Shown piece by piece: positions 9,481 through 19,023 of a stretch of DNA of 64,000 bases. Numbering within the stretch: the stretch's first letter is position 1; each line of letters begins with the position of its first letter. The stretch comes from Thiosocius sp963736445 (GTDB lineage: Bacteria > Pseudomonadota > Gammaproteobacteria > Chromatiales > Chromatiaceae): positions 62,001 through 126,000 of the forward strand of contig CAVTOY010000008.1 of the NCBI GenBank assembly GCA_963736445.1. Reading direction: 5' to 3'. The position numbers and the translations under genes were made by a program. The notes under the pieces are model-generated. The model saw nothing but the letters and a program-made list of their open reading frames with translations. It was not told the DNA's origin and did no database searches.

Positions 9481-10063
9481 CGACGATCCGTTTGCGCAAC
9501 TTTTGTTGTCGGTGCGGCATTGTCGATTGTGCGAGGAATCGCTACCGATGGGACCCAGACCGGTTCTCCAGATCGACCCACGCGCGAGAATTCTCATTGC
9601 CGGACAGGCACCGGGGCGGCGTGTTCACGAGACCGGTGTGCCGTTCGATGACCCGAGTGGCGACCGGCTGCGGGACTGGTTGGGTGTTTCACGCGACGTA
9701 TTCTACGACGCCACCAAAGTCGCGGTATTGCCGATGGGTTTCTGCTATCCGGGTACGGCAAAATCCGGCGACCTGCCGCCGCGGCCTGAATGCGAGAAGG
9801 CCTGGAGGGCTCAGCTGATGCGGTGTCTTGAAAACGTGAAGTTGACCGTTGTAATCGGTCAGTACGCGCAGAAGTGGCATCTGCCGCATACACAGCGGAA
9901 CCTCACGGAAACAGTTCGTGCATGGAGGGACTATGACGAGGACGTGATCCCACTCCCTCACCCCAGTCCGCGAAACAATATCTGGATAAAGAAGAATCTT
10001 TGGTTCGCCGACTCGCTTCTCCCGGTCCTCAAGGAAACTGTCCAAGAGACCCTGGGTGAATAA
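9470..10063 (+). CDS. uracil-DNA glycosylase superfamily protein
   Basis: The 197-residue protein shows the uracil-DNA glycosylase fold. It has motif A-like GQAPGRRVHETGVPFDDPSG, a central FYDATKVAVLPMGFCYPG strand-loop, and motif B-like PHPSPRN before the C-terminal helix. A CRLCEES element near the N-terminus resembles one half of an iron-sulfur ligand set, but a full four-cysteine pattern is not obvious. This uncharacterised branch is usually annotated only as UDG-like. The ATG overlaps the AraC gene by 11 bases, so the two are translationally coupled. Confidence 0.85.
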   Translation: MKPDDDPFAQLLLSVRHCRLCEESLPMGPRPVLQIDPRARILIAGQAPGRRVHETGVPFDDPSGDRLRDWLGVSRDVFYDATKVAVLPMGFCYPGTAKSGDLPPRPECEKAWRAQLMRCLENVKLTVVIGQYAQKWHLPHTQRNLTETVRAWRDYDEDVIPLPHPSPRNNIWIKKNLWFADSLLPVLKETVQETLGE

Positions 10064-10532
10064 ACAAGGGTGACCTAACTTCAGACCGGCCGTTACTCGC
10101 CGCGAATATCGAAGCGGCTTCGCGTCGCTCCCCGTGATCGCTACGAGTCTGGGCAAGCGCACTCTGCTCAGAATCTGCATGGGCTGCGATGTCGAGAAAA
10201 ACGGGCTGAGATCACATACACACTCGAGCTTATCCTTTCCCATGGCGAGAGCATAGAGGCGATTCTTGTTCTGAACATCGGATCGACACCTGGCCGTCGA
10301 GGTTCCCAGATCCCAGTTCCTCCAACGCTGCCGGCGCCCAACTAGAACCAAAAAACAACCAACCTTCCTTTCGGGAAGTACTCCGGCCACAGAAACTCAC
10401 TTTCATACGCCCAGCGATTTTACGTTTCGCTCGATGCGTGGTTTCATGGCGCGAGGTCTCGGATTTCGCAGACCCGTTGAGCCGAGTTCAGATAGATAGT
10501 CGCCCTGAAAGTCCGAAAACACAGAGTTGCAT
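10064..10532. other. 469-bp intergenic region without a gene
   Basis: No protein-like frame was found on either strand. The region contains an 18-base match to the left end of the dispersed repeat at 10099-10116. The final part presumably carries the promoter of the diguanylate cyclase gene. Confidence 0.5.
10099..10116 (+). repeat. dispersed repeat, short left-end fragment (R1)
   Basis: These 18 bases match the left end of the dispersed repeat (compare 44624 onward and 24777 onward). Only the terminal motif is present; the rest of the element is not seen here, so this is a remnant or partial copy. Confidence 0.45.
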
Positions 10533-11690
10533 ATGGAAATCACAGGCCAAAACTCCAACGGTCGTGCAGACCAAGAAGTTCTTACCGCTCAGATTGAGCA
10601 GAGCTTTCGTCAGCTTCCAATATCTTTGGTCGTCAACTTGGTGAATGGGCTCATCCTGATAGTTGTTCTGTGGGAGGCCGCCGAAACACTCAGCCTGCTT
10701 GTTTGGTTGCTCCTAATCATCGTTATCACGGCTGCCCGCTTCTTTTCGTTGCGCGCCTTCAGAGATGCTGCGCGGGGCGCACAGTTCAACCAAGACACTT
10801 GGCGGCGCTATTTCGTGATCGGCGCATGCGCGGCGGGTCTGGTTTGGGGCGCCGCCGGGGTGTTCCTGTTTCCCCCCGACTCTTTTCCGCATCAGGTCTT
10901 TCTCGCTTTCGTGCTGGGCGGCATGGTGGCTGGTGCCATTCCCCTGTTGTCATCCGTAAAGCATGCCTACCCGTGTTTCGCGATTCCGGTGGTGTTGCCG
11001 ATCAGCGTTCAGATGCTCGCCATAGGCGATCCTGTCCATCTGATTATGGGTCTCATGACCGTAATTTTCGGTGTTGCTATGCTAGCCTCGTCGGCCCAGG
11101 TACAGCGCATATTTGCTGAGTCCAATAAACTGCGCCACCAGCTTTCGTCCTCAATGGAGGCGGGCCAAGCGTTAGAAAAGTTGGCGCGCCTGGATGCACT
11201 AACCGGAATCCCTAACCGGCGATTGTTTGAGGAGGAGCTCGAAAAGGAATGGGCGAGAGCGGAACGAGACAATAGTAGCCTTTCAGTCATTACAGCCGAT
11301 GTTGACTACTTCAAGGAGTACAACGACCGGTATGGGCATCCTGCCGGCGACCGGTGCCTTATCCAAGTCGCGCAAACAATGGAGAGTGCGCTGTTGCGTC
11401 CGGGGGATACAGTAGCCCGAATCGGTGGTGAAGAGTTTGCGTTCTTGTTGCCACAAACGACAATGAGCGGTGCGGAATCCGTTGCTCAACTGATAAGCAA
11501 GCGAATAATCGCATTGAGACTGGCACACGAAGGGGCGCCCGCAACTGGCCAGGTCACCCTGAGCTTTGGAATTGCGTCTTCTGACGAATCATCCATCACC
11601 TCAGCCGCTGAATTGCTGCGCGCTTCCGACATGGCACTGTATGACGCGAAACGCCGTGGGCGTAACCAGATTTCCACCGCCGGAACATAG
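10533..11690 (+). CDS. membrane diguanylate cyclase (GGDEF)
   Basis: The N-terminal half holds about five or six membrane helices, a MASE-like sensor, and a short coiled linker (KLRHQLSSSMEAGQALEK) leads into a complete GGDEF domain. The signature is GGEEF, which is active-type, and an RxxD inhibitory site (RPGD) lies exactly five residues before it, so product feedback is expected. The protein makes cyclic di-GMP from GTP at the inner face of the membrane. The ATG at 10533 is preferred over a TTG at 10527. It is flanked by gene-poor DNA on both sides and appears monocistronic. Confidence 0.92.
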   Translation: MEITGQNSNGRADQEVLTAQIEQSFRQLPISLVVNLVNGLILIVVLWEAAETLSLLVWLLLIIVITAARFFSLRAFRDAARGAQFNQDTWRRYFVIGACAAGLVWGAAGVFLFPPDSFPHQVFLAFVLGGMVAGAIPLLSSVKHAYPCFAIPVVLPISVQMLAIGDPVHLIMGLMTVIFGVAMLASSAQVQRIFAESNKLRHQLSSSMEAGQALEKLARLDALTGIPNRRLFEEELEKEWARAERDNSSLSVITADVDYFKEYNDRYGHPAGDRCLIQVAQTMESALLRPGDTVARIGGEEFAFLLPQTTMSGAESVAQLISKRIIALRLAHEGAPATGQVTLSFGIASSDESSITSAAELLRASDMALYDAKRRGRNQISTAGT

Positions 11691-12343
11691 CCCGCCAGCG
11701 GCTGCAAGCGAATCGAGCGATTCCCAGACCGGCATCTGCGCGTATGACAGCGCCCGTTGGTGAGCGCAAGCTTCCGCTACGCTGATGGGGTCGATCGTGG
11801 CGTCAGAACTGATTAATCGTGAGGTGTCCTTAACTCATTAATTTTTTGCGTCAGAAAAATCAGGGGAAATCGCTTGAGCCACCGTCTTAAGAAAAGGTCC
11901 GGTCGGGACAGCTGTGAAGATTGGGCTTGTGAACCCTACCTGCCACCTGCGGCGACTGGGGTTTCTACTCAGGCCGCAATCCGCCGGGAGTGCGGGGAAG
12001 TATCAGAATTGATTGATCGAGGCGCCCACGTATGTTGTGTGCGGTAGTAGCCGTTTCAGGGCGGGGTGGTGTGTTACGCTATGCGCCAAGCTTTGCCACA
12101 GCAGGAATTCCTTTCTGCTGCAAGTTCACTTAGTCGGGACAACCCGCTGACGTACTGCTAATTCTGGCCGTCAAGATGCTGTCGCCTCCTCTGAGAAATG
12201 CTCAAGAGGCGACTATGCCGATCTCCCCTCTACCTGTACCACCAAATACCGCCATGCGAGGTCAAGAAGGCCCTCGCAATAACGTGCTCGAACCGGCACG
12301 GCCAGTTCGGGACGAGGCACGTATTGATTCAGCCATCGCCTGA
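11691..12343. other. gene-poor region with a repeat copy
   Basis: This 650-bp stretch has no convincing intact gene. It holds a diverged repeat copy at 11829-11910. The last part leads into a decayed DUF1611 gene whose first codons are no longer identifiable. A short plus-strand frame at about 12198-12428 is not protein-like and is ignored. Confidence 0.5.
11829..11910 (+). repeat. dispersed repeat, diverged central part (R2)
   Basis: The stretch aligns with the middle of the dispersed repeat: CTTAACTC, an AATT-rich block, a TCAGG motif, then CTTGAGCCACCG and GAAAAGGT at the same relative distances as in the copy at 30139. It is more diverged than the copies at 24, 34 and 44 kb, consistent with an old insertion. 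Confidence 0.6.
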
Positions 12344-13395
12344 TGCGAAGGCAACTTCGGCGCTGTCGACGGCAAGACCGCCAACGGGCTTGTTCGCAAC
12401 TCGGAGCGGTACAGAATTCTTTCTGTGATCGACAGCGAAAAAGCCGGACTCGACGCCGGTGCCGTGCTCGACCAAGTGTCTAATTGAATCCCCATCTGCC
12501 GCGATCTTGACGCGTCACTCAAGCTAATTGACGGCATACCCGACTATTTTTTTTTCGGAATGGCGCCGTCCAGCGGCATGCTATCGATACACGAACGCCG
12601 CCTGATAATTGAGGCGATGAACTACGGCATCAACGTTGTCAACGGACTGCATGAATTTCTCGGAGATGATCCGGTTTTCAAAGCGGCGAGTCTGGCCAAC
12701 AATGTGACTATCCTGGATGTTCGAAAACCGCGTGATAAGAAAGCACTGCGGATGTTCACCGGCCAGGTTCTGGACATACCTTGCCGGCGTATTGCCGTAC
12801 TTGGTACTGACTGCGCTATCGGTAAACGCACTACAGCGACGATCCTGACTTGTGTGCTCAATGAACGCGGAGTGAAAGCTGTGATGGTAGCGACGGGTCA
12901 GACAGGATTGATTCAGGGAGCACGTTGTGGCATTCCTCTCGACGCTAACCCCTCGCAGTTTTGCGCGGGCGAACTGGAAGCAACGGTTGTAGAAGCCTAC
13001 GAAAACGAGCATCCGGATGTCATTGTGGTGGAGGGTCAAGGTGCGTTAAGCCACCCTGCCTTTTCGTCTTCGGCCTTCGTGGCAGCTGTCCGCACGGTGT
13101 TGTGTTGCAACACGCGCCGAAACGAGCGCATCGCTGCGACTTCGACAAAATGGAAATGCCAGCACCTGCCGACGAGATCAATATGATCCAGACATTTTCC
13201 GACACCTCGGTCATTGGGGTCGCCATCAACCACGAGGACATGAGGGGCAGCGATCTAGCCACCGCCATCAAACGATACGAGCAGGAACTCGGCATACCGG
13301 CGACAGATCCCCTGTCCGGTTCGCCGGAACGTCTGGCCGACATGGTTTTTGCGGCTTTCCCCAAATTGCTGGAAATATCGTTAGCCGCAGCATGA
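12344..13395 (+). pseudogene. broken DUF1611 (DgcN-like) gene
   Basis: The conceptual product covers almost the full DUF1611 family, a Rossmann-type amino-acid-modifying enzyme related to D-glutamate N-acetyltransferase DgcN. It includes the N-terminal CEGNFGAVDGKTANGLVR segment, the central AVLGTDCAIGKRTTA nucleotide-binding loop, GQTGLIQGARCG and EGQGALSHPAF. At least two lesions are present: a TGA at 12485-12487 where the family has Gly before IPI (GGA to TGA), and a one-base loss near 13075, after which the sense continues in another frame (LRGSCPHGVVLQHAPKR). The usual start is also lost, with a TGA at 12341-12343. It overlaps the racemase start by ATGA, so the two once formed an operon. 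Confidence 0.8.
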
Positions 13396-14504
13396 ATCGC
13401 GCACCGCGATTAGAGATCGACCTCGACAAGATTTTTCACAATGCGCACACATTGGTCCAACGATTAGGTTGCCGTGGGATTTCGGTGACCGGCGTGACGA
13501 AGGCAGCACTTGGCTCGGCGGATATCGCGAATGAATTGCTGCGCGCTGGCGTGAATTCTCTGGGCGATTCTCGTATCGAGAACATCGAGTCGATGCGCCA
13601 CGCGAACGTGACCTCAATGATGACGCTGATTCGTTTTCCGATGATTACGCAGTCTGCGCGAGTGGTTAGATTCGCCGACGTTAGTTGCAACACTGAAGTC
13701 GAAGTAATTCGGCAACTCTCAGTCGAGGCCCGGAAAGCAGGCCGTACCCATCGGGTACTTCTGGTGGTCGAGCTTGGCGACCTTCGGGAAGGCATCATGC
13801 CTGATGATCTTATGCAAGTTGTTCGCGAAACACTTTGCCTGCCGAATATTGTGCTCGAAGGTATTGGCACTAACCTCGCTTGCCGCAGCGGCGTGCCACC
13901 CGGCGAGAACAACATGGCAAAGTTAACTGAGCTTGCCAACCTCGGCGAGGCAACAACAGGCCAATCACTCAACGTCGTGTCTGGTGGAAATTCTGCCAAC
14001 CTGACGTGGGCGCTTGGCGGCGCGGCTGCCGGGCGGATCAATAATCTCCGGCTGGGTGAAGCAATCCTCCTCGGGCGCGAGACGCTCCAACGGCTATCCA
14101 TTCCCGAACAACACACCGATGCCATTACACTCGTAGCGGAAGTGATCGAGTCCAAGATAAAGCCATCAAAACCGGCGGGTGATATTGCGCAAACTGCGTT
14201 CGGCGTGCAGCGAGCCGCCAAAGATCGGGGGCGAGTATTGCAGAGCATCCTAGCGATCGGCAGGCAGGACATCGATCCCGAGGGCCTCGAAGCGGCTAGG
14301 GGAATCAGGATATGTGGCGCCAGCAGTGACCACCTTGTCCTGGAGTCCACAGATCATGCATTGCCGATCGGCGCCGAGGTGACTTTCCAGCTGAACTACA
14401 GCGCGCTCCCGCGAGCAATGACCTCGCCCTATGTGGGCAAGTTTCACAAAAATCCTGGGCAGGCGAGCAGTCTGCGACAGAGATCTCTGCAAACGGCGTC
14501 CTGA
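13392..14504 (+). CDS. alanine/ornithine racemase-family PLP enzyme
   Basis: The 370-residue protein has the fold-type III PLP-binding TIM-barrel N-domain of the alanine/ornithine racemase family. The PLP lysine is in VTGVTKAALG (about residue 38), LEGIGTNLAC and VSGGNSANL are phosphate-binding loops, and a C-terminal beta domain follows. It likely racemises a basic or small amino acid. Family members are often encoded beside DUF1611 proteins, as here, where the ATG overlaps the TGA of the broken partner. The reading frame is intact, so the racemase may still work although its partner is dead. Confidence 0.82.
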   Translation: MNRAPRLEIDLDKIFHNAHTLVQRLGCRGISVTGVTKAALGSADIANELLRAGVNSLGDSRIENIESMRHANVTSMMTLIRFPMITQSARVVRFADVSCNTEVEVIRQLSVEARKAGRTHRVLLVVELGDLREGIMPDDLMQVVRETLCLPNIVLEGIGTNLACRSGVPPGENNMAKLTELANLGEATTGQSLNVVSGGNSANLTWALGGAAAGRINNLRLGEAILLGRETLQRLSIPEQHTDAITLVAEVIESKIKPSKPAGDIAQTAFGVQRAAKDRGRVLQSILAIGRQDIDPEGLEAARGIRICGASSDHLVLESTDHALPIGAEVTFQLNYSALPRAMTSPYVGKFHKNPGQASSLRQRSLQTAS

Positions 14505-14624
14505 ACCAGCGGGAAGATCGGCCTTGGCACGTCCCGGTAGGTCAGACGGTTAAAGTGAAGCGTGCAAAGCAGCGCCGTTGCGGCCTCGTGACCTGCGATT
14601 CGCTCTGGTTCGGAGCAAATTCCG

Positions 14625-15133
14625 TTGAATTCACAATCATTATGCGATCGGTTGATTGATACGGGATTGTTCGCCCTGCAGCTCTTCGCCGAACTCGCCG
14701 TCCTGTTTGTGCTCGTCAGTTTCCTGGTCGGAGCGCTCCGGGAGTGTTTGCACGCCAGCAAGACCCGCCGTCACCTGTCGGCCCGGCACGGTCGCGGTTA
14801 CCTGATCGGCGCCTTCGCGCATGGCTTCGTCCCTGACGAATAGCTGGTTCGTTAAGCCGGCGAAGATAACTTTTGGGGGATTCCCCTCGCCGCGATCGTC
14901 GGTGTACCCCTGTAGGTGCGCGGCTCAACGATGAGCCCTATTGCGATGACATTGACGGCAAAGGGCATGGGAATCGGTGTGGTCATCGCGCTGGTCATCG
15001 GCGGTGCTGGCGCATCACTGCTCGAAATGGTGATGCTGAAACGGATGTTCCGCTGGCGATTCTGCTCGCGTTCCTGTGCTCGGTATTCTGTATCGCAATC
15101 ACCACCGGTTATCTCGCGGAGGCCTTTTTCTGA
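14625..15133 (+). pseudogene. remnant of a DUF318/YraQ-type permease
   Basis: Three pieces of one membrane permease are recognisable. The N-terminal helix and RTRRHLSAR-RGYLIGA region lie at 14625-14835. A middle piece starts around 14880 (IPLAAIVGVPL, then VRGSTM and AKGMGIGVVIALVIGGAGASL). The last helix (LLAFLCSVFCIAITTGYL) is in a different frame up to 15133. The stretch between pieces one and two, which would carry several helices, is deleted. A TAG after GVPL sits where the family has Tyr, and a frameshift lies near 15050. This family includes metal or metalloid exporters such as ArsP. Clearly non-functional. Confidence 0.75.
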
Positions 15134-15288
15134 TGCAGTGGCATATACGCATTGGCCCGTAGCCCTCACCTTCGTCAGCGACCTTGGCCCCCGTCGAAAC
15201 CCAGCCGAGTCCGACAACCTGAAAATGCTCAGGGGTTGAAATCGTCGCAATCAGGCAGCATAGACTAGGCGTCAACGAGGAGGATTGA

Positions 15289-15735
15289 ATGAAAACATAC
15301 CGGAAGTCCCCAGACGCTGTCGCGAAGCTGAACGCCGAGCAATACCGGGTCACCCAGAAAAGTGGCACCGAACGGCCCGGCACGGGCGAGTATCTGAACA
15401 ACAGCAAGCCAGGTATCTATGTCGACGTAGTCTCCGGCGAACCGCTGTTCAGTTCGGCCGACAAGTTCGAGTTGGGCTGCGGCTGGCCGAGCTTCACCAG
15501 GCCCGTGGAGCCGGCGAGCGTGAATGAGTTGCGGGACTCAGGCCACGGCATGATCCGCACCGAGGTACGCAGTATGTGCGGCGACAGTCACCTGGGACAT
15601 GTGTTTCCCGACGGCCCCCCCGATCGCGGAGGCCTGCGCTACTGCATCAACTCCGCGTCGCTGCGTTTCGTACACCGGGACGATATGGCGGCCGAAGGTT
15701 ACGGCGATTATCTCGATCAAGTGGAGGATGTCTGA
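15289..15735 (+). CDS. msrB: MsrB, methionine-R-sulfoxide reductase
   Basis: The protein reduces methionine-R-sulfoxide in oxidised proteins. The catalytic cysteine is in RYCINSASLRF, with HLGHVF and GWPSF as substrate-site signatures. The structural zinc CxxC pairs seen in many MsrB proteins are missing (YVDVVSGEPLF and RSMCGDSHLGH). Instead a cysteine sits in ELGCGWPSF, the position of the resolving cysteine of zinc-free MsrB enzymes. AGGAGG lies six bases before the ATG. The stop codon is immediately followed by the msrA ATG. Confidence 0.95.
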   Translation: MKTYRKSPDAVAKLNAEQYRVTQKSGTERPGTGEYLNNSKPGIYVDVVSGEPLFSSADKFELGCGWPSFTRPVEPASVNELRDSGHGMIRTEVRSMCGDSHLGHVFPDGPPDRGGLRYCINSASLRFVHRDDMAAEGYGDYLDQVEDV

Positions 15736-16245
15736 ATGTCACAAGAACGCGCTGTTCTGGCTGGGGGTTGTTTCTGGGGTATGCAGGATCTGATTCGGAA
15801 ACTTCCCGGGGTCGTTTCCACCCGTGTGGGTTACACCGGCGGCGAGGTCACCAACGCCACTTACCGCAATCATGGCAACCATGCCGAAGGCATCGAGATC
15901 CTGTTCGATCCCGCGATCATCTCGTACCGGGAACTGCTGGAGTTCTTCTTCCAGATTCACGACCCGACCACGCTGGATCGCCAGGGCAACGATCAGGGCC
16001 CATCCTATCGCTCAGCCATCTACTACGAGAGCCAGAAGCAGAAAGACACCGCCCTCGATACCATTGCCGACGTGGATGCTAGCGGCCTGTGGCCCGGCAG
16101 GGCCGTCACCCAGGTGGAGCCCGTCGGTGACTTCTGGGAAGCTGAGCCGGAGCACCAGGATTACCTGCAGCGCTATCCCGGCGGTTACACTTGCCACTAC
16201 CCGCGGCCGGACTGGGTACTGCCCAAACGTCAGTCGGATGAGTAG
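15736..16245 (+). CDS. msrA: MsrA, methionine-S-sulfoxide reductase
   Basis: The 169-residue enzyme has the catalytic motif GGCFWG at residues 10-15, followed by the conserved GYTGG and HAEGIEILFDP segments, the substrate-pocket motif (QIHDPTTLDRQGNDQGPSYR) and a C-terminal region with the GGYTCHYPRP resolving-cysteine segment. It reduces the S-epimer of methionine sulfoxide and complements MsrB, encoded directly upstream with no gap. The pair forms an oxidative-repair operon in the cytoplasm. Confidence 0.96.
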   Translation: MSQERAVLAGGCFWGMQDLIRKLPGVVSTRVGYTGGEVTNATYRNHGNHAEGIEILFDPAIISYRELLEFFFQIHDPTTLDRQGNDQGPSYRSAIYYESQKQKDTALDTIADVDASGLWPGRAVTQVEPVGDFWEAEPEHQDYLQRYPGGYTCHYPRPDWVLPKRQSDE

Positions 16246-16751
16246 CTGACCGCGGTAGCCGCTGCGCCTCCACACGAGGAGTTTTCCGAGACCGTCATGG
16301 CGCACTCCGATCCCGGGCGGTCGCTTTGACGGACCAGATCCGAATTCACCGACGCACAAATGCCCGTATCTCGCAGCACGCTATGGAAGCAAATCACCGT
16401 GAAGATGCCGCGCTACGTCTTTTTGCGAACGGCAAGCGCACCGAATTGGTGCGAAATGCCTTGGCGTGGCCAACGATTCCGTGCCCCGCATGTATCGCAA
16501 AACGAGTCGAACTCCGTCCCTAAGGATTCCACGTCCCTACGGATTCCAATGCACCAGGCATCTGGCCGATTGCGTGAAGACTGGCGCTATCGCGCAGCCC
16601 CAGCAGGCGGGACAGTCGCGGATCAGCACCAAAAAACCCGAACAAGGCACCCGCACCGAAACTCTGGCGCGATGTTTGCTTGCACACAGGCCATCAAGAA
16701 AAGGCGGAGATGATGCTTCAGTCAATGAAGTGATTTCAGAGGTGATTCGTT
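16246..16751. other. 506-bp region without a recognised gene
   Basis: Short plus-strand frames exist here (for example 16360-16713) but overlap each other in different frames, have arginine- and serine-rich shadow-like composition, and match no family I know. The final part must hold the promoter and ribosome site (AGAGG) of the protease gene. Confidence 0.4.
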
Positions 16752-18356
16752 GTGCGGTTGATTAGTTTGTTTTGTTCATTTTTTGTCTTCCTGGCTTCCC
16801 ATGCGCACGGCATCGACTGGAAAGATATCAAAGAAGAGGCATCATCCGGGATCGTGCGGGTATACGTCGTTCACGAGACCAGAGAACACCTCAAGCCCTA
16901 CCGCCAAGGCGATCTGGCACAGCGTATGGGCTCGGGATTTTTTATCGACGAGCACACACTAGTAACCAACCAACACATTATCGAGGGTGCACGTTCCATC
17001 AAGGTCGAGGGCGTACGCAGCAAAGAAAAATTTGCAATGCGGCTGGCGTCCAAACCCAGCATCCGGTTCGACCTGGCCACGCTAGAATTCACGAACGAGG
17101 CCGAACGTGAACGGTTTCAACGAATCAACGGCCCTATCGGTCCGCTCGAGTGGGCCAACTGGGACGAGGCCAGGCCCGGTGGTCAGATCGCGGTACTTGG
17201 CTTCGGCAACAGCGAAAAGCTCGTTGCCACCCAAGGCATTATTTCCAACTGGGAACCACGCCACGATCTCTATCAGCGCAGACTCGACCATGTCACCCTG
17301 ATCAGGACCGATGCTGCCGTGAACCCGGGAAACAGCGGCGGTCCAGCCATTAGCCCGGAGGGACGCGTGATCGGCATAAGCGCACGCTACGGAGCCGGCG
17401 AGAACATCGGCTTTTTGATTCCATTCAGCACCGCCAGGCAGGCTGTATCGGCGATGGTGGAGCAAGGTCAATTCGTCAAAACCGATACCGGCATCATTTC
17501 GTACAATCTCAACCCGGTTTCTCGCAAGGCGTTGGGTGTCAACGCAGAACAGGCCGGTCTGGTCGTCTCGCATGTGCTAGAAAATAGCCCGGCCGCAGAC
17601 GCCGGTATCAAACGCTGGGACATCGTCACCGCCATCGATGGCCATGCCATCGATCACGGCGAAATCGACCATCCGGTTGTCGGTAAAGTGCCCTGGTGGT
17701 TCGCAGCGAATACCGCCACACCGGGTACCGATCTGAAGCTCGATATCAAACGCAATGGGGCGGACTCAACGATCCGCCTGGTGATGCAGCCGATCCAAAT
17801 ACCTCGCATCTGGCTACCGACCGAAGGTGCCGATTACCCTTTAGAGTGGGGATTCCTCGGTGGCCTGGTCATAACCGAGGTAACACGTGAATTGCTGGAG
17901 AAGATCGAGAGCGTCGGCAACTGGCGATGGGATCTGGTGAATGACGCCGAGCCCGGTGAAAAGCTCTTTATGGTCACCAGTATCGAACCCGATACTCAGG
18001 CAATGACTTATTCGGAATACGGCTTGGACCTGCTGCAACTCAGGGTACTCGCCATCGATGGCCGCCCGGTTGAAAAATCGCTCGGCGAACACCTGGACCG
18101 CCTATACGCTTCAGTAGAACAAGGTAGCGCGGCGCCATTCGTCACCATCGAACTGGAAAAGAATATCTCGATACAATTTGCCACTGACCAGTTGATCGCC
18201 GATATGGCTGGGCTGGAGGACCGCTTTCCGGGTATCGTTCAGCAGACCGTGCAGCCACGCACCGAAGCCGCTGCGATGCAACCCCACGAGATTCAGCGAG
18301 GAACGGGGCATCGATGGTTGCGTCGTGCGCAAGACGCATTGGAACCCAACGGCTGA
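16752..18356 (+). CDS. secreted Deg/HtrA-type serine protease with PDZ domain
   Basis: A signal peptide (about residues 1-20, ending in HAHG) leads into a trypsin-like domain with a full triad: His in TNQHIIEG, Asp in RFDLATLEF, and Ser in NPGNSGGP. A PDZ domain follows from about residue 260 (GLVVSHVLENSPAADAGIKRWD). The C-terminal about 200 residues resemble a second, degenerate PDZ-like region (ALDD-type) with extra sequence. It probably acts in periplasmic protein quality control. The start is the GTG at 16752 with AGAGG upstream. Longer than DegP (about 450 aa) and with a different C-terminus. Confidence 0.88.
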   Translation: MRLISLFCSFFVFLASHAHGIDWKDIKEEASSGIVRVYVVHETREHLKPYRQGDLAQRMGSGFFIDEHTLVTNQHIIEGARSIKVEGVRSKEKFAMRLASKPSIRFDLATLEFTNEAERERFQRINGPIGPLEWANWDEARPGGQIAVLGFGNSEKLVATQGIISNWEPRHDLYQRRLDHVTLIRTDAAVNPGNSGGPAISPEGRVIGISARYGAGENIGFLIPFSTARQAVSAMVEQGQFVKTDTGIISYNLNPVSRKALGVNAEQAGLVVSHVLENSPAADAGIKRWDIVTAIDGHAIDHGEIDHPVVGKVPWWFAANTATPGTDLKLDIKRNGADSTIRLVMQPIQIPRIWLPTEGADYPLEWGFLGGLVITEVTRELLEKIESVGNWRWDLVNDAEPGEKLFMVTSIEPDTQAMTYSEYGLDLLQLRVLAIDGRPVEKSLGEHLDRLYASVEQGSAAPFVTIELEKNISIQFATDQLIADMAGLEDRFPGIVQQTVQPRTEAAAMQPHEIQRGTGHRWLRRAQDALEPNG

Positions 18357-18495
18357 TCTTTATGAAGTATGCGGCCAAGGGCTACGGCGGTATTCGGTAG
18401 GTGCACTGGGCCGCATGGTGACGCGGCGGCGAACTGCAGCGGATCTGCGCGCGCATTGAAATCGTCGGCGCTGTGTTTGGCCGACCTCCCGCACT

Positions 18496-19023
18496 TTAAT
18501 GTAACGACTCTCCTATGCGACTGCCTTCCCGGTCACGCAGACCGGTCAGTACCGCATCACCAGCCTCGCTGACTCGCAGCTCACCAAAGCGTGCGTCGGC
18601 GTAGGTCTTCCACTGGCCCTCCTCGAAGAAGTAGGCGTCGCTTGCCAGCCTCACTGAATCGCCCCGTTTGCGGAAACGTAGCAGGCGCTGGTTCTCGGCG
18701 AGCGCCTGCCTGTCGAGCAGATCGACGAAGCGGGCCTCACCGTTTTCTGCCAATTCGACGACGATGTGGCCATCGGTAACCCCGGCGGTCCGCGCCGCGC
18801 GTGCCACGTCATCTGCCATGGCGTAGCGTAATGCCATGTAGTCGCCCTGCAGCAGAGAGCGTGGATCCCGGGGTGCCAAGCGGAGCAACAGGGTTTCACC
18901 GTTTTCTATGATGTCCTCTTTGATCAAGATCTGACTGTTCACGATCACGAGAATCACGATGGTCATCAAGAACAAGACGAACAGGCGCGTTTGCTCGGAA
19001 AGACGGGCAATGCGTTCAGGCAT
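18496..19023 (-). CDS. GDYXXLXY-domain membrane-anchored protein
   Basis: The 175-residue protein has one N-terminal membrane helix (RLFVLFLMTIVILVIVNSQIL) followed by an outward-facing domain with the signature GDYMALRY, which names the family. Its function is unknown. It is the third gene of an operon with DUF4401 and DUF2157 proteins, and its start overlaps the end of the DUF4401 gene by 8 bases. This three-gene set recurs in many proteobacteria, so the three likely form one membrane complex. Confidence 0.88.
   Translation of the reverse strand: MPERIARLSEQTRLFVLFLMTIVILVIVNSQILIKEDIIENGETLLLRLAPRDPRSLLQGDYMALRYAMADDVARAARTAGVTDGHIVVELAENGEARFVDLLDRQALAENQRLLRFRKRGDSVRLASDAYFFEEGQWKTYADARFGELRVSEAGDAVLTGLRDREGSRIGESLH

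Noticed and set aside
12485..12487. TGA read as glycine (recoded genetic code)
   Set aside because: Many genes in the window end in TGA and neighbouring frames would run on; the same gene also has a one-base deletion, so a mutation is simpler.
13436..14350. 304-codon minus-strand frame
   Set aside because: Antisense to a clear PLP racemase; the composition (Ser, Arg, Pro-rich) is shadow-like.
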